Assembly (NCBI GenBank): GCA_026985075.1
Contig: JALSQX010000067.1
Span: forward strand, 124,001 to 188,000
Source: Blastocatellia bacterium
GTDB lineage: Bacteria > Acidobacteriota > Blastocatellia > HR10 > J050
Length of the DNA: 64,000 nucleotides
Direction: 5' to 3'
This document shows, in pieces, positions 8,322 through 17,081 of this stretch. How positions within the stretch are numbered: position 1 is the stretch's first letter; each line of letters begins with the position of its first letter. Under the pieces are notes generated by a model. It did not search any database. It saw only the letters and a program-made list of their open reading frames with translations, and was not told the origin of the DNA. The position numbers and the translations under genes were made by a program.

Positions 8322-9284
8322 ATGACCGAACGTTCGCTCAATCGCGTCTACTCTTCGCGCGCTATGCGCCGACGCTATGAGGTCTGGTTCCTGCGCTTCC
8401 AATTGGCCGATGGCCGTGGGGCCTGGTGGTTCCGTTATCTCCTCATGAATCTGGGGCGAGAGGGTGGAGGCGGCTGTCCGGGTCACCGACAAGGCCTGCC
8501 CGTCCAAGTGTGGGCCACCTGGTTCCCGCGCCAGGGAACGCCTCAGAGCTACATTCAGGGTTTCCGGCAAGACGATCTCTCACTGAGCGACCGGGGAGCG
8601 AGCCCCTTCTACCTGGAAGTGGGAGAGAATCGCATTGGTGAAGAGATGTGCCGGGGCCAACTCTCGGTGAACGGCCATCGACTGACGTGGGAACTCCACT
8701 ATCGGTCGACGGTGCATACGACCATGACCGAAGTGGGATGGATCGGCTTCTCCCGCACTCCTCACTCTGACGCTATTTTTTCGGGAACCATCACGCTGGA
8801 TGGCCACACGTTCGCCGGTGATCCGCTGGGCTTCGGGCTCCAAGGCCATAACTGTGGATTTCGCCATCGGCACCTGTGGAATTGGACGCACTGTCTGTTC
8901 ACCGATGAACACGGGCGTCCCATGAGCACATTTGAAGCGCTGGAATACGAAATGCCCCTCGGTTTGCGTTTCAGGAAAGCGCTGCTCTGGCATCGAGGCG
9001 AGCTCCACACGTTTCGTAAACTTCGAGCGATCGCCCGCGATCGACATCACCTCCAGTGGGCGTTCACCGGCTTGGAACCGGATGGCAGTGTGGTCACGGC
9101 CATCATCGATGGCCGTGGTCCGTCAATCCATCGCCTGCCATACTTGAGAACCGATTGCTCCTCCACGTTCGAAGTGGCCAACAACAGCCTGGCGCGGGCC
9201 ACGCTTTACATCCACCGCCCTGGAGAGCCTCTGGAGCAGTTGACCACCGATGGAGGAGCCGTGCTGGAAATGGCTGGCGATTAA
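8322..9284 (+). CDS. CrtC/AttH-like lipocalin-fold protein (carotenoid 1,2-hydratase related)
   Basis: The 320-residue product has a beta-rich, Trp- and His-rich sequence with the segment GHNCGFRHRHLWNWTHCLF around residue 185. This recalls the double-lipocalin AttH/CrtC family, where conserved His, Trp and Arg residues line the central pocket. Known members hydrate carotenoids (CrtC) or are secreted lipocalins of unknown ligand. No signal peptide is evident and no carotenoid genes lie nearby, so a carotenoid role is not supported. The ATG at 8322 lacks a clear ribosome site; an ATG at 8364 (MRRRYEVWF) is a possible alternative. Confidence 0.6.
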   Translation: MTERSLNRVYSSRAMRRRYEVWFLRFQLADGRGAWWFRYLLMNLGREGGGGCPGHRQGLPVQVWATWFPRQGTPQSYIQGFRQDDLSLSDRGASPFYLEVGENRIGEEMCRGQLSVNGHRLTWELHYRSTVHTTMTEVGWIGFSRTPHSDAIFSGTITLDGHTFAGDPLGFGLQGHNCGFRHRHLWNWTHCLFTDEHGRPMSTFEALEYEMPLGLRFRKALLWHRGELHTFRKLRAIARDRHHLQWAFTGLEPDGSVVTAIIDGRGPSIHRLPYLRTDCSSTFEVANNSLARATLYIHRPGEPLEQLTTDGGAVLEMAGD

Positions 9285-9331
9285 TCCCCTCTCTCACCGG
9301 GACATCACGATCCGACTCAGGAGATGGAACG

Positions 9332-9730
9332 ATGATACAAATCATTCCCGATCACTATCTGGATCTCTTCGAGAAACGGGCCTTCGCCCACCTCGCCACG
9401 CTGATGCCCGATGGTCAACCGCAAGTCACCCCCGTCTGGTGCGATTTCGACGGCCATTACGTCCTCATCAATTCGGCGCGAGGAAGGCAGAAGGATCGCA
9501 ATATGCGACGCGACCCTCGCGTGACACTCTGCATTCAAGATCCCGACAATCCTTATCGCTATCTGGAAATCAGAGGGCGCGTCGTCGAGATCACCGAACA
9601 AGGAGCCGACGCGCATATCGATCGCCTGGCTAAGAAATATCTGGGTGTCGAGCGGTATCCGTATCGTCAGCCAGGCGAAGTGCGCGTCCTCTACAAGATC
9701 GAGCCCCTCCACATCAGCGGATTGACTTGA
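9332..9730 (+). CDS. PPOX-class flavin/F420-type pyridoxamine 5'-phosphate oxidase-fold protein
   Basis: The 132-residue product has the compact split-barrel pattern of the PPOX class: an ATLMPDGQPQVTPVWCDFDG opening near residues 17-36, INSARGRQKDRNMRRDP in the middle and YLEIRGRVVEIT afterwards. These match the small F420- or FMN-dependent oxidoreductase group seen in many bacteria. The ATG at 9332 has AGGAG eight bases upstream, so a longer frame beginning at 9056 is rejected; that frame overlaps the preceding gene. It follows the CrtC-like gene by 47 bases and may be co-transcribed. Its substrate is not known. Confidence 0.85.
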   Translation: MIQIIPDHYLDLFEKRAFAHLATLMPDGQPQVTPVWCDFDGHYVLINSARGRQKDRNMRRDPRVTLCIQDPDNPYRYLEIRGRVVEITEQGADAHIDRLAKKYLGVERYPYRQPGEVRVLYKIEPLHISGLT

Positions 9731-9933
9731 CACGACCTCGGAAGCCGCGGCGCTCTCGATGGCCTGACTCACCAGAGACCTGGAGAAGAGCGGGGGGCTC
9801 GATGCAGCGTTCGGTCGGTCCCCCGCTCCACAATAACCATCCACTTGGTGCCACTGATCGTTCTTTCTCTCGCCCATCCCTCGACCGCTCACCTCATGGC
9901 CAGCGGCGGTCGCGATTCCTGGTTCATGTCGGT

Positions 9934-11550
9934 TCAGTCAGAGATCGCCTCGGACCACACACGATACGTTCGACCGCGAAAATAGAAGAGATCCGTGGCC
10001 TGCGTTTGTAAGAATTCCTGGACCATCGCCGCCTCAGGCGGTCCAATCTCTCGTTCGCTCCAACGCCATTGGACGCTCTCCCCTCTTGGAATCCCCAGGG
10101 CGATATCAATGTGCTCATATGGCCAGGGTTCAACCGTTTCATCTCGACGCGGTTCATCGGGAAAGATGATGAGCCGAATCCTCTTGGGGGGGATGGTCCG
10201 CCAGCGACGAACGGTGTACACGGTCAAAAACAGCCACACCACGCCCAGTGCGACGGGCACTTGCCAGAACGATGTGTGGAGATAAAACGGCGACCGCGCT
10301 ACCTCAATCGTCGCCACCCAGACAATGAAGACCGTGATCGGCCAGCGCCATGGTGCTCTCGGCCCGCGCAACACGCCCAGAACGAGGAATACGAGCGCGG
10401 CGGCAACCAGAATCAATCGTCGCTGAAATCGCTCTTTCTCCCGACGCCAGCCCACCGCCGCACCGACGAGAGCCGTCTCATCGCTCAGATGAAGGACTGA
10501 GGCCAAGGCCCGCCTCACCGATCTCCCCTGGAGCGATGCTCTGACGAACCGGAGGAGCTGATCCTGACCGTACTTTTCCTCTATGAATTGGAACAACCGC
10601 CGGAACTGCTGATACTCCTCCGTCGATCCGAAGTCCCGAATGATAGTCCCGCCAGGTCCTTCAATCGCCGTTCGCACCCTCCGTTCGCCGCTGAAATAAA
10701 CGGCGAATCCTTCCATGAACCAACGCGGGAGAGCTCCGGCATGAGCGTATCCCACCGTCATGAAACAAAAGGCGTGGACGAGTTCGTGGGCGACCGTCTG
10801 TCGGAATTCCTGAGCGATGAAGGCGCGCTTCACGACTCCCCAGAACGCGCGCTCCTGATAGGGAAGAGCGATGGCCACGAAGCGGCAGGGGAAGGCCACG
10901 CCCACCGTCTCCGGCTTCAATCCATATTCACGGCGCATCTCATCCTTATTGGCATAGAGCTTGATGAAAAGGAATCCAGCCGGCAATGGCAATTTCACCT
11001 CTCGTTGCCACTTCTGGCGCAACGTGGCATAAACGCTTCGAATGTCATGTTTGAGCCGCTGCGCGCTGACGGGATCCATAGGCGACGGCATCTGCAGAGC
11101 CAAGCGATGGTCAATGTAGATCAGTTCTCGACCCGATGCCGGTTCGGCGAATTTCAAGAAGAGCGCGATCAACCGCCGGATCCGCTCCAGGTGGGTGGAT
11201 TCACCAACAGCATCCGGCGATCTCGATGACGCCTCCGCAGCAGCCATCTGCTTCAAAAGAACGGAAAGATGCGCAATATGATCTCGAACAGCCTGAGGAG
11301 TCGATAACGTCGGATTGGCGATCTGATCATAAAGCTTCTCTGGCGACTGTCGATCGCTCGGTTGAATCGGCGTCTCTCCACGACTCTCGATCGGTAAAGC
11401 GCGTCCGGCATATAGAGGGGCATCACTCGGCGAGATCGGTTGAAGCAGGATCAAAAAAGAAACGACCAGCGCCGTCCGGCTCACGCGCTCCGGCCGGAGA
11501 CGCGCTCTCCAGAATGGTCCATCAGGTGGCGGCACGCCCATGGTACTCAT
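9934..11550 (-). CDS. Membrane-anchored gluzincin-type metalloprotease (peptidase MA-like)
   Basis: A 538-residue protein with an N-terminal hydrophobic anchor or signal (about 25-38), a soluble zinc peptidase domain and three hydrophobic segments near the C-terminus. The zinc motif is HELVH at 255-259, with the third ligand Glu280 in WFMEGFAVYFSGE, the pattern of gluzincin 'MA-like' peptidases. The active domain would be outside the cytoplasm. The C-terminal helices followed by about 110 polar residues are unusual for this group. The gene stands alone between the PPOX gene and a hydrolase gene, both some distance away. The start lacks a strong ribosome site; the ATG at 11541 is an alternative. 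Confidence 0.75.
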   Translation of the reverse strand: MSTMGVPPPDGPFWRARLRPERVSRTALVVSFLILLQPISPSDAPLYAGRALPIESRGETPIQPSDRQSPEKLYDQIANPTLSTPQAVRDHIAHLSVLLKQMAAAEASSRSPDAVGESTHLERIRRLIALFLKFAEPASGRELIYIDHRLALQMPSPMDPVSAQRLKHDIRSVYATLRQKWQREVKLPLPAGFLFIKLYANKDEMRREYGLKPETVGVAFPCRFVAIALPYQERAFWGVVKRAFIAQEFRQTVAHELVHAFCFMTVGYAHAGALPRWFMEGFAVYFSGERRVRTAIEGPGGTIIRDFGSTEEYQQFRRLFQFIEEKYGQDQLLRFVRASLQGRSVRRALASVLHLSDETALVGAAVGWRREKERFQRRLILVAAALVFLVLGVLRGPRAPWRWPITVFIVWVATIEVARSPFYLHTSFWQVPVALGVVWLFLTVYTVRRWRTIPPKRIRLIIFPDEPRRDETVEPWPYEHIDIALGIPRGESVQWRWSEREIGPPEAAMVQEFLQTQATDLFYFRGRTYRVWSEAISD

Positions 11551-11611
11551 CAGCGAGAGCTACCCGTCGATCCCTCAGCAGGAACCACCTTTACAGTGAC
11601 CAGGACCTTCT

Positions 11612-12292
11612 TCAGACGCGCTGAACCCATTGAGAGATCACGGTCACAATTTCCTGCCAGACACTCTCTTGAGGTTGACCGCTCTGTTTGGGAATACGAA
11701 ATGAGTGATTCCCACCCTTGATAATGCAGACCGATGTCGGCGCTTTCAGAGGTTTCAAAACCTGCTCCAACAGACTCAGTTGGCAAAACGGATCGCGGGA
11801 GCCGGAGATGAACAACATGGGACAAGAGATGTCCCCCAGGTGAGCGCTGCGAAGTTTCTTCGGTTGATTGGGCGGGTGGAGCGGATAGCCCAGGAAAATG
11901 AGACCGGCGAATTCCCCACCCTGAGCGGCGAGATGAGAGGCGATGCGCCCACCCATTGACTTGCCGCCGATGAACAAGCGTCGGGGCTGGAGCCGCTCAT
12001 CATCGCGCACGCGGAGCCACACAGCGCGAAAGGCTCGCTCCAGTTTTGCGGCGATGTCGGGAGCCTTTTTTCCCTGCTCCTTGTAAGGAAAGTTGAATTT
12101 CACGGTGAACAGCCCTCGGCGAGCCAGCGACTCATGCACAAAACTCAGCATCGGGTCGTTCATATCCGTCCCCGCCCCATGGGCCAGAATGAGCGCATCC
12201 GTCTCTCGGAAGCGAAAGCCTCGAGGAATCGCCCACACCGATGAGACGGTCGTATATTCATCAACGACGATCTTCTTATTCTCTATCCTCAT
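11612..12292 (-). CDS. Alpha/beta hydrolase of the KANL3/Tex30-like family
   Basis: The 226-residue sequence has the family opening LILAHGAGTDMNDP near residue 32, the nucleophile elbow GGKSMGGRIAS near 88-98, and a C-terminal GGNHSF supplying the catalytic His. The Asp lies in ISGSRDPFC. The protein is cytoplasmic with no signal peptide. Members of this small-hydrolase family are common in bacteria but rarely have known substrates. The stop lies 61 bases upstream (in genome order) of the metalloprotease start, so the two could share a transcript on the minus strand. Confidence 0.85.
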   Translation of the reverse strand: MRIENKKIVVDEYTTVSSVWAIPRGFRFRETDALILAHGAGTDMNDPMLSFVHESLARRGLFTVKFNFPYKEQGKKAPDIAAKLERAFRAVWLRVRDDERLQPRRLFIGGKSMGGRIASHLAAQGGEFAGLIFLGYPLHPPNQPKKLRSAHLGDISCPMLFISGSRDPFCQLSLLEQVLKPLKAPTSVCIIKGGNHSFRIPKQSGQPQESVWQEIVTVISQWVQRV

Positions 12293-12450
12293 GATGCGCT
12301 CCCTTCATCCAGGGCATCTCCTCCATCAGTCTCACCGAATATCACCAGCGCCACAACGCGCTTCGATCGGGAAGGCTTCCCGATGACCAGACTCTTCTCC
12401 ATTCGGTGAGGGACTCTCGCCATCGCCCAGATGCCCTTCATCTCCCTCCC

Positions 12451-13320
12451 CTAGTAGAGCGTCCAGGCGAGCTTCGTCCGATATTCCTCGGCTAACTCGC
12501 TGCGCTCACCGACAATGTTAAAAATAGTGAGCATCGCCTTGCGGGCCGCTTCGTCTCGGTAAGTCTTATCCCGACGCACAATGGCCAGAAATTCCTCCAA
12601 TGCGTCCTTATATCGCCCGGCAGCCGCCAGGCAGCACGCCAATCCATATCGGGCGTCGAGATCGTCTGGCTTCTCTGTTAATCGTCGGCGACAGGCATCC
12701 TCCCCACCCGCCGCGCGGCATTCCTGCTGAAAGGCGAGGGCCTCTCTGATATGTTCGGCCTCGACCCGTTCCGGTGCCAACGGAGGGATGGCCGCCAAGT
12801 GCCGCTCCACCTCCTCCTCCCGACCCTCAATCAAAGCCAGCCGCGCTAATCCCAAGTGCGCCCCAGCATGTTCGGAATCGATCGCCAGAGCCTGCTCATA
12901 CGCTTGCCGGGCAGCGGCGACATCTCCTTTCTCCTGGAGGCGGTTTCCTTCGGCGACGAGTTGATCGGCCTTGCTGGGGCAGTGTCGGCGCAAAAACTCC
13001 CTCACTTCATGTTCGGGCAATGCCCCGATGAATTGATCCACGACGCGTCCGTCGCGGAAGAGCATGACGTTGGGAATACTCATAATACCCAGTTGTGCCG
13101 CCAGATTGGGATTTTCCTCAGTATTCACCTTGGCCAACAGAAAGGCCCCCTTGAACTCCTCGGCCAACTTCTCTAATACCGGTCCTAATATGCGACAAGG
13201 TCCACACCACGGGGCCCAAAAATCGACGACAACGGGAACCTCACGCGATCGATCGATGACATCGCGTTGGAAGTCTCGTTCTGAGACTTCGATAACATGC
13301 GGTGATATCGTTTTACTCAT
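12451..13320 (-). CDS. Thioredoxin domain protein with TPR-like C-terminus (CnoX/YbbN-like)
   Basis: The 289-residue protein begins with a thioredoxin domain carrying the redox-active WCGPC (Cys39, Cys42) and cis-Pro loop (SIPNVMLF). Residues after about 120 form tetratricopeptide-like helices, including AYEQALAIDSEHAGAHLGLARL and ARYGLACCLAAAGRYKDALEEFL. This layout is that of CnoX (YbbN), a holdase that passes clients to DnaK and GroEL. Unlike E. coli CnoX, which lacks the second cysteine, this form keeps both and could be a disulfide reductase. It stands alone on the minus strand. Confidence 0.9.
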   Translation of the reverse strand: MSKTISPHVIEVSERDFQRDVIDRSREVPVVVDFWAPWCGPCRILGPVLEKLAEEFKGAFLLAKVNTEENPNLAAQLGIMSIPNVMLFRDGRVVDQFIGALPEHEVREFLRRHCPSKADQLVAEGNRLQEKGDVAAARQAYEQALAIDSEHAGAHLGLARLALIEGREEEVERHLAAIPPLAPERVEAEHIREALAFQQECRAAGGEDACRRRLTEKPDDLDARYGLACCLAAAGRYKDALEEFLAIVRRDKTYRDEAARKAMLTIFNIVGERSELAEEYRTKLAWTLY

Positions 13321-13742
13321 CTTTTCTCCTCCAACTCCAGCTTATCGTACTTCGCGTGAGCGAGCAAGTTGGGGCGAACAGGTGTCACCGAGAGGTGCGC
13401 GAGACTTCGTCACGAACGGAAGAAGAGAATGGAGATGATCTACCCAGAGAGCGTCTCCTCACCTGCTCGGCAATCCTGCTGAGGCCACCCCGAAGGGATG
13501 GAGGAAAACACAACCATCGCACCTTACACCCATCTGGATGGAATGGACCATCCTGGAGAGAGAAAACCGCACCTCGAAATCACGATCACATCCTGACCTC
13601 AGCAGCACAGAGATGATCCGGGCGAGCACTATGTCCTTCATTCCCGCCCAATCCGGCAGTAGGCATTGTCATCCAGAACCCCCTCTCGCAGGCTGGACTT
13701 TTCGCTCTTCTCTCTTTATCCTGCCCGAGGGAGGTTTTCGAT
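13321..13742. other. Intergenic region (422 bp) without recognised gene
   Basis: The stretch lies between the divergently read thioredoxin-TPR gene and the M20 peptidase gene. Open frames here are short and overlap on all strands. I see no RNA gene, repeat or strong promoter beyond the ribosome site of the M20 gene. Confidence 0.5.
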
Positions 13743-15323
13743 ATGAACAAGTCCCTGTGCAGCGTCTGGCTTCTGGTGCTCCTCGTTGGGATGTGGCCCG
13801 TTCTGGCTTTCCAGAAGGAAGATCCCGCAGCTCAAACGATCCGAGCCAAGATCGCCGAGTATCGTCAAGCGCACGAGATGGACATTTTGCGCGAGCTCGC
13901 GGATTTTCTCTCCATTCCCAATGTGGCCTCCGATGGCGAGAATATCACAAGAAATGCGCGCTGGCTCACATCGAGGCTTCGTCGCCGCGGCATTCGGACA
14001 CGACTGCTGCAGGCGAACGGCAGCCCGCCCGCCGTCTATGGGGAGCTGCCAACACCGGGCGCTAGACGAACGATTATCCTGTATGCTCACTATGATGGCC
14101 AACCCGTCGTACCCACGCTGTGGGAGACTGACCCCTGGCAGCCCGTGCTGAAGGACGAACGAGGGCGCCTTATTCCGTGGTCCTCTCTGTCCTCACCAGT
14201 CAACGGTGAATGGCGGCTGTATGCTCGATCGGCGAGCGATGACAAAGCGCCCATCGTGGCCATCTTGGCGGCTATCGATGCCTTGCGGGATGCTCGCATT
14301 CCCCTCTCGGTGAACGTGAAATTCTTGTTCGAAGGCGAAGAAGAAGCCGGCTCACCACACCTGCCGGCGATCATCAACCGGTATGCCGACCTCCTGAGGG
14401 CCGATGCCCTTCTCCTCTGTGACGGGCCCGTCCATCAAACGCGGCGCATGCAGGTCTTCTTCGGGGCGCGCGGCGTCGTCGATTTGGAGATGACCGTCTA
14501 TGGCCCCACTCGCCCTCTCCACAGTGGCCACTACGGTAACTGGGCACCCAATCCCGCCGCGCTGCTCACCCATCTACTGGCCAGCATGCGAGATACGGAA
14601 GCCCGTATCCTCATCGATGGCTTCTATGACGACGTCCGACCGCTGACGGAAACCGAGAGGCGAGCTCTCGCCGAACATCCGCACATCGACACTCAACTCC
14701 GACGAACGCTTGGACTGGCCCGAACCGAAGGAGAAGGTCGTCCCTTGGTGGAACAGATCATGCAGCCAGCCATGAATATACGGGGCCTGGAATCGGGACG
14801 CGTTGGCGCTCAGGCGAGGAATGTCATTCCTACGGAAGCTCGCGCCTCCATCGACTTCCGACTGGTGCCTCGCCAAACGCCGGACAAGGTGCGCTCGCTG
14901 GTGGAAGCCCACATTCGCCGACAGGGATTCTTCATTGTTCATCAGACGCCGGATATCGAAACCCGGCGCGCCCATGCGAACATCGTGAAACTGGAATGGG
15001 GGCCGGGATACCCTCCCGCGCGAACGTCCATGGACCTGCCCGTCTCCCGAGCCGTGGTGCGCGTCATCGAGGAAGCCGTCGGTCGTTCCATCATCAGGTT
15101 GCCAACGCTGGGTGGGAGCGGTCCCATGTACCTCTTTCTCGATGTCCTCAAAGTGCCGGCCATCGGTGTCCCCATCGTCAATCATGACAACAACCAGCAT
15201 GCGCCCAACGAGAATCTCCGGCTTCAAAATCTGTGGGATGGAATCAACATCTACGCCCATCTGCTCGGGCGATTGGGGGAAGTCTGGGAGTCAGTGGAGC
15301 GACGAACTGGTTCGATGAAATGA
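13743..15323 (+). CDS. Secreted M20-family metallopeptidase (dipeptidase/carboxypeptidase type)
   Basis: A 526-residue zinc peptidase with an N-terminal signal peptide (hydrophobic 8-22, likely cut after LAF). The metal ligands of the M20 fold are visible: His116 in YAHYDGQP, the bridging Asp in SDDKAPI, the paired glutamates in EGEEEAGS near residue 200, and a late His in NHDNNQHAPNE. The dimerisation domain lies between the two halves of the catalytic domain. GGAGGT precedes the ATG. It resembles the M20 dipeptidases that trim peptides from the C-terminal side. The gene is monocistronic. Confidence 0.92.
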   Translation: MNKSLCSVWLLVLLVGMWPVLAFQKEDPAAQTIRAKIAEYRQAHEMDILRELADFLSIPNVASDGENITRNARWLTSRLRRRGIRTRLLQANGSPPAVYGELPTPGARRTIILYAHYDGQPVVPTLWETDPWQPVLKDERGRLIPWSSLSSPVNGEWRLYARSASDDKAPIVAILAAIDALRDARIPLSVNVKFLFEGEEEAGSPHLPAIINRYADLLRADALLLCDGPVHQTRRMQVFFGARGVVDLEMTVYGPTRPLHSGHYGNWAPNPAALLTHLLASMRDTEARILIDGFYDDVRPLTETERRALAEHPHIDTQLRRTLGLARTEGEGRPLVEQIMQPAMNIRGLESGRVGAQARNVIPTEARASIDFRLVPRQTPDKVRSLVEAHIRRQGFFIVHQTPDIETRRAHANIVKLEWGPGYPPARTSMDLPVSRAVVRVIEEAVGRSIIRLPTLGGSGPMYLFLDVLKVPAIGVPIVNHDNNQHAPNENLRLQNLWDGINIYAHLLGRLGEVWESVERRTGSMK

Positions 15324-15378
15324 TGCTACCGGTCACTCGACGAGGCGTGAGTCAAAAGAACCAGCGATGAGTATACAC

Positions 15379-16161
15379 TCAGACATCGGGACGGGCTGTC
15401 CACGCCTGAACGGCTTCATCCCAGAGGAAAATTCGCCCATCCTGCATCACAACGATGTGAAAGAGGCGCGCCTTTTCTTCTGCTCCTAAGGTCGTTCGCT
15501 CTCCAGCGACGACGGGAATGGCTCGATAGCCCGCCTTGTGAAGGAGCGCGGCCCGCCGCCGAGCGCGCTCGACATCACCTTCGTCCACCACCGAGGAGAC
15601 TTCCACAGCGAGCCAAACCTCCCGCCCCTCTGCCGCGTCACGCAACTGACCATGCACGAGGAGATCAAGGAGCAGCACATCCTTGAATTCTTCCCGCGAG
15701 AGACGAGCCTCCAGGGTATCCTCCAGCGTATGTGGAGCCACCACCCGAAGCCGCCGAAGCAAGGGACCGAAGTATCCGCTCGCCTTCTCCCGATATGTCA
15801 TTTCTAACAATCGTCCCTTGAGACTGCCGACGGTATCGACGGTTTGCTGTTGAGCCTGAGTCAGAGATTCGACCTGTTCGGTGAGCATATGTACCGAAGA
15901 CGTCAACCGCTCCATCTGCCTCTCCAGGGCCTCCACCCGCTCCTCGGTCCGCCGCTGCGCCTCGGCCAATGCCGCCAACTGCTCCTCCACTCGCCCCACC
16001 CGCTCCTCGGTCCGCCGCTGCGCCCGAACGAGCTCTCGAACGATCTCCGGTAGCGCGAGCAGTTCGTCTGTCAACAACAGTCGACGCAGCTCAGACCGCC
16101 ACTCGGGGTGCTCGGTCAGCAACCGGAGCAAATCCATGTAATCGCGCACCTCAAATGCCAT
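15379..16161 (-). CDS. Coiled-coil protein with PD-(D/E)XK nuclease-like C-terminus (DUF3782-like)
   Basis: The 260-residue protein starts with a helical segment and then a heptad coiled coil at about 45-120 containing two RRTEERV copies 21 residues apart. The C-terminal 120 residues (EVWLAVEVSSVVDEGDVERARRR, then AIPVVAGE) resemble the degraded PD-(D/E)XK fold of the DUF3782/DUF3783 group seen in cyanobacteria and other bacteria. Catalysis has not been shown for that group. It is a lone minus-strand gene. The start is taken from the MAFEVRDYMDLLRLL opening, which is typical of the group. Confidence 0.7.
   Translation of the reverse strand: MAFEVRDYMDLLRLLTEHPEWRSELRRLLLTDELLALPEIVRELVRAQRRTEERVGRVEEQLAALAEAQRRTEERVEALERQMERLTSSVHMLTEQVESLTQAQQQTVDTVGSLKGRLLEMTYREKASGYFGPLLRRLRVVAPHTLEDTLEARLSREEFKDVLLLDLLVHGQLRDAAEGREVWLAVEVSSVVDEGDVERARRRAALLHKAGYRAIPVVAGERTTLGAEEKARLFHIVVMQDGRIFLWDEAVQAWTARPDV
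15933..16024. repeat. 29-bp direct repeat inside the coiled-coil gene
   Basis: The same 29 bases occur at 15933-15961 and 15996-16024, 63 bases apart and therefore in frame. They encode the duplicated RRTEERV heptads of the coiled coil. The exact identity at the base level points to a recent in-frame duplication of 21 codons. Confidence 0.85.
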
Positions 16162-16540
16162 CAGAACTTCTCGAATGAACCTCGATTCATCGATATTCGT
16201 CCACCGTATGTCTCCCGGATTTTAACGGCCTCCATTGACAATATACAATGTGACTCCCACAGCCTCAACCCTACTGAGAGCCTCTGGAGCACCAATGGGA
16301 ACGAGGAAAGAATCACCGTATAACTCCCAGGAGCGCGCGCTCGAGGACAGAAGTTCCTGTATGCTCCACAAGCCCTGAATGAGTGAGGGGCTTCCCCGAA
16401 CTACGACCATCAATATTTTAGTGGTCGCCCTTCAGAGGATGGGAGCTGAGAGACAGAGGCTCACTCTCACGAATACCTTCATCACAAACCGTTGATTGAT
16501 TCCTTTGAGAGTTCTTCAACCGAAGCCCGAGCATTTGTTC
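16162..16540. other. Intergenic region upstream of blaI (379 bp)
   Basis: The stretch separates two divergently transcribed genes. It holds an imperfect dyad around 16234-16251 (CATTG ... CAATG) and AT-rich segments that could serve the minus-strand gene, but no clear promoter for it. No coding frame is convincing. Confidence 0.4.
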
Positions 16541-16569
16541 TTGACAATCTACGACACGTGTAGTAGAAT
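16541..16569 (+). promoter_or_regulatory. blaI promoter with BlaI-type operator
   Basis: TTGACA (16541-16546) and TAGAAT (16564-16569) are separated by 17 bases. A near-perfect palindrome, TCTACgACACGTGTaGTAGA at 16548-16567, fills the spacer and overlaps the -10 box, with only one mismatched pair. BlaI, MecI and CopY bind dyads built on TACA-n-TGTA, and the site matches that plan. Bound repressor would block the promoter, so the BlaI/BlaR1-like pair is very probably autoregulated. Confidence 0.82.
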
Positions 16570-16614
16570 GAACCTTGTGTGTAGGACATATCCATTCTCA
16601 GGAGGGCGATCTTC

Positions 16615-17019
16615 GTGGCAAAGAAGGCGGTCAAGTTGACCCGGTTCGAGTTAGACATCATGGAAGTGCTGTGGCAATTGGGCCGGGCGTCGGTCAGAGA
16701 GATTCGGGAATCGCTACCGGAAAAGAAAAGACCCGCCTACACGACGGTTCAAACCATTGTGCACCGATTAGAGGAGAAGGGGGCGGTTCGTCGGATCAAG
16801 AAAATCGGTAATGCTCTGATTTTCGAACCGGTCATCACGCGCCAGGCGGCGTATCGGCGGCTCATCGATGAGTTCCTGGATCTCTTTGGCGGCGCCGTGC
16901 ACCCGCTGATGGCGCATCTGGTAGAAATGGGCCGATTGAGCCTGGAAGATATACGCGAACTGGAGAAGAGGATGGCCGAACGGCGAAGAGCTGAGTCTCA
17001 GTCTCGCCAAACCCGTTGA
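16615..17019 (+). CDS. blaI: BlaI/MecI/CopY-family winged-helix repressor
   Basis: The 134-residue protein starts at GTG 16615, with GGAGGG upstream. The N-terminal winged helix is typical: LTRFELDIMEVLWQLGRASVREIRE, then KKRPAYTTVQTIVHRLEEKGAVRR. The C-terminal helices end in LLxxRRAES-like sequence and would dimerise. BlaI proteins are inactivated when the cognate M56 sensor protease is triggered. It is followed after 62 bases by that protease gene, and its own promoter carries a matching operator. In Acidobacteriota such pairs are frequent and most do not control beta-lactamases. None is present in this window. Confidence 0.92.
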   Translation: MAKKAVKLTRFELDIMEVLWQLGRASVREIRESLPEKKRPAYTTVQTIVHRLEEKGAVRRIKKIGNALIFEPVITRQAAYRRLIDEFLDLFGGAVHPLMAHLVEMGRLSLEDIRELEKRMAERRRAESQSRQTR

Positions 17020-17081
17020 GAGAACTCCCTACCGGGGGCTCTCATCGCGGCGCCACCGTTTTGATGAGGAGGTCCGTCACC

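Noticed and set aside
9056-9331. An N-terminal extension of the PPOX protein
   Set aside because: The extra residues overlap the CrtC-like gene in another frame and have no family similarity. ATG 9332 has a good ribosome site.
15933-16024. A short CRISPR-like repeat
   Set aside because: There are only two copies, the spacing is a multiple of three and the repeat encodes coiled-coil heptads in a gene.
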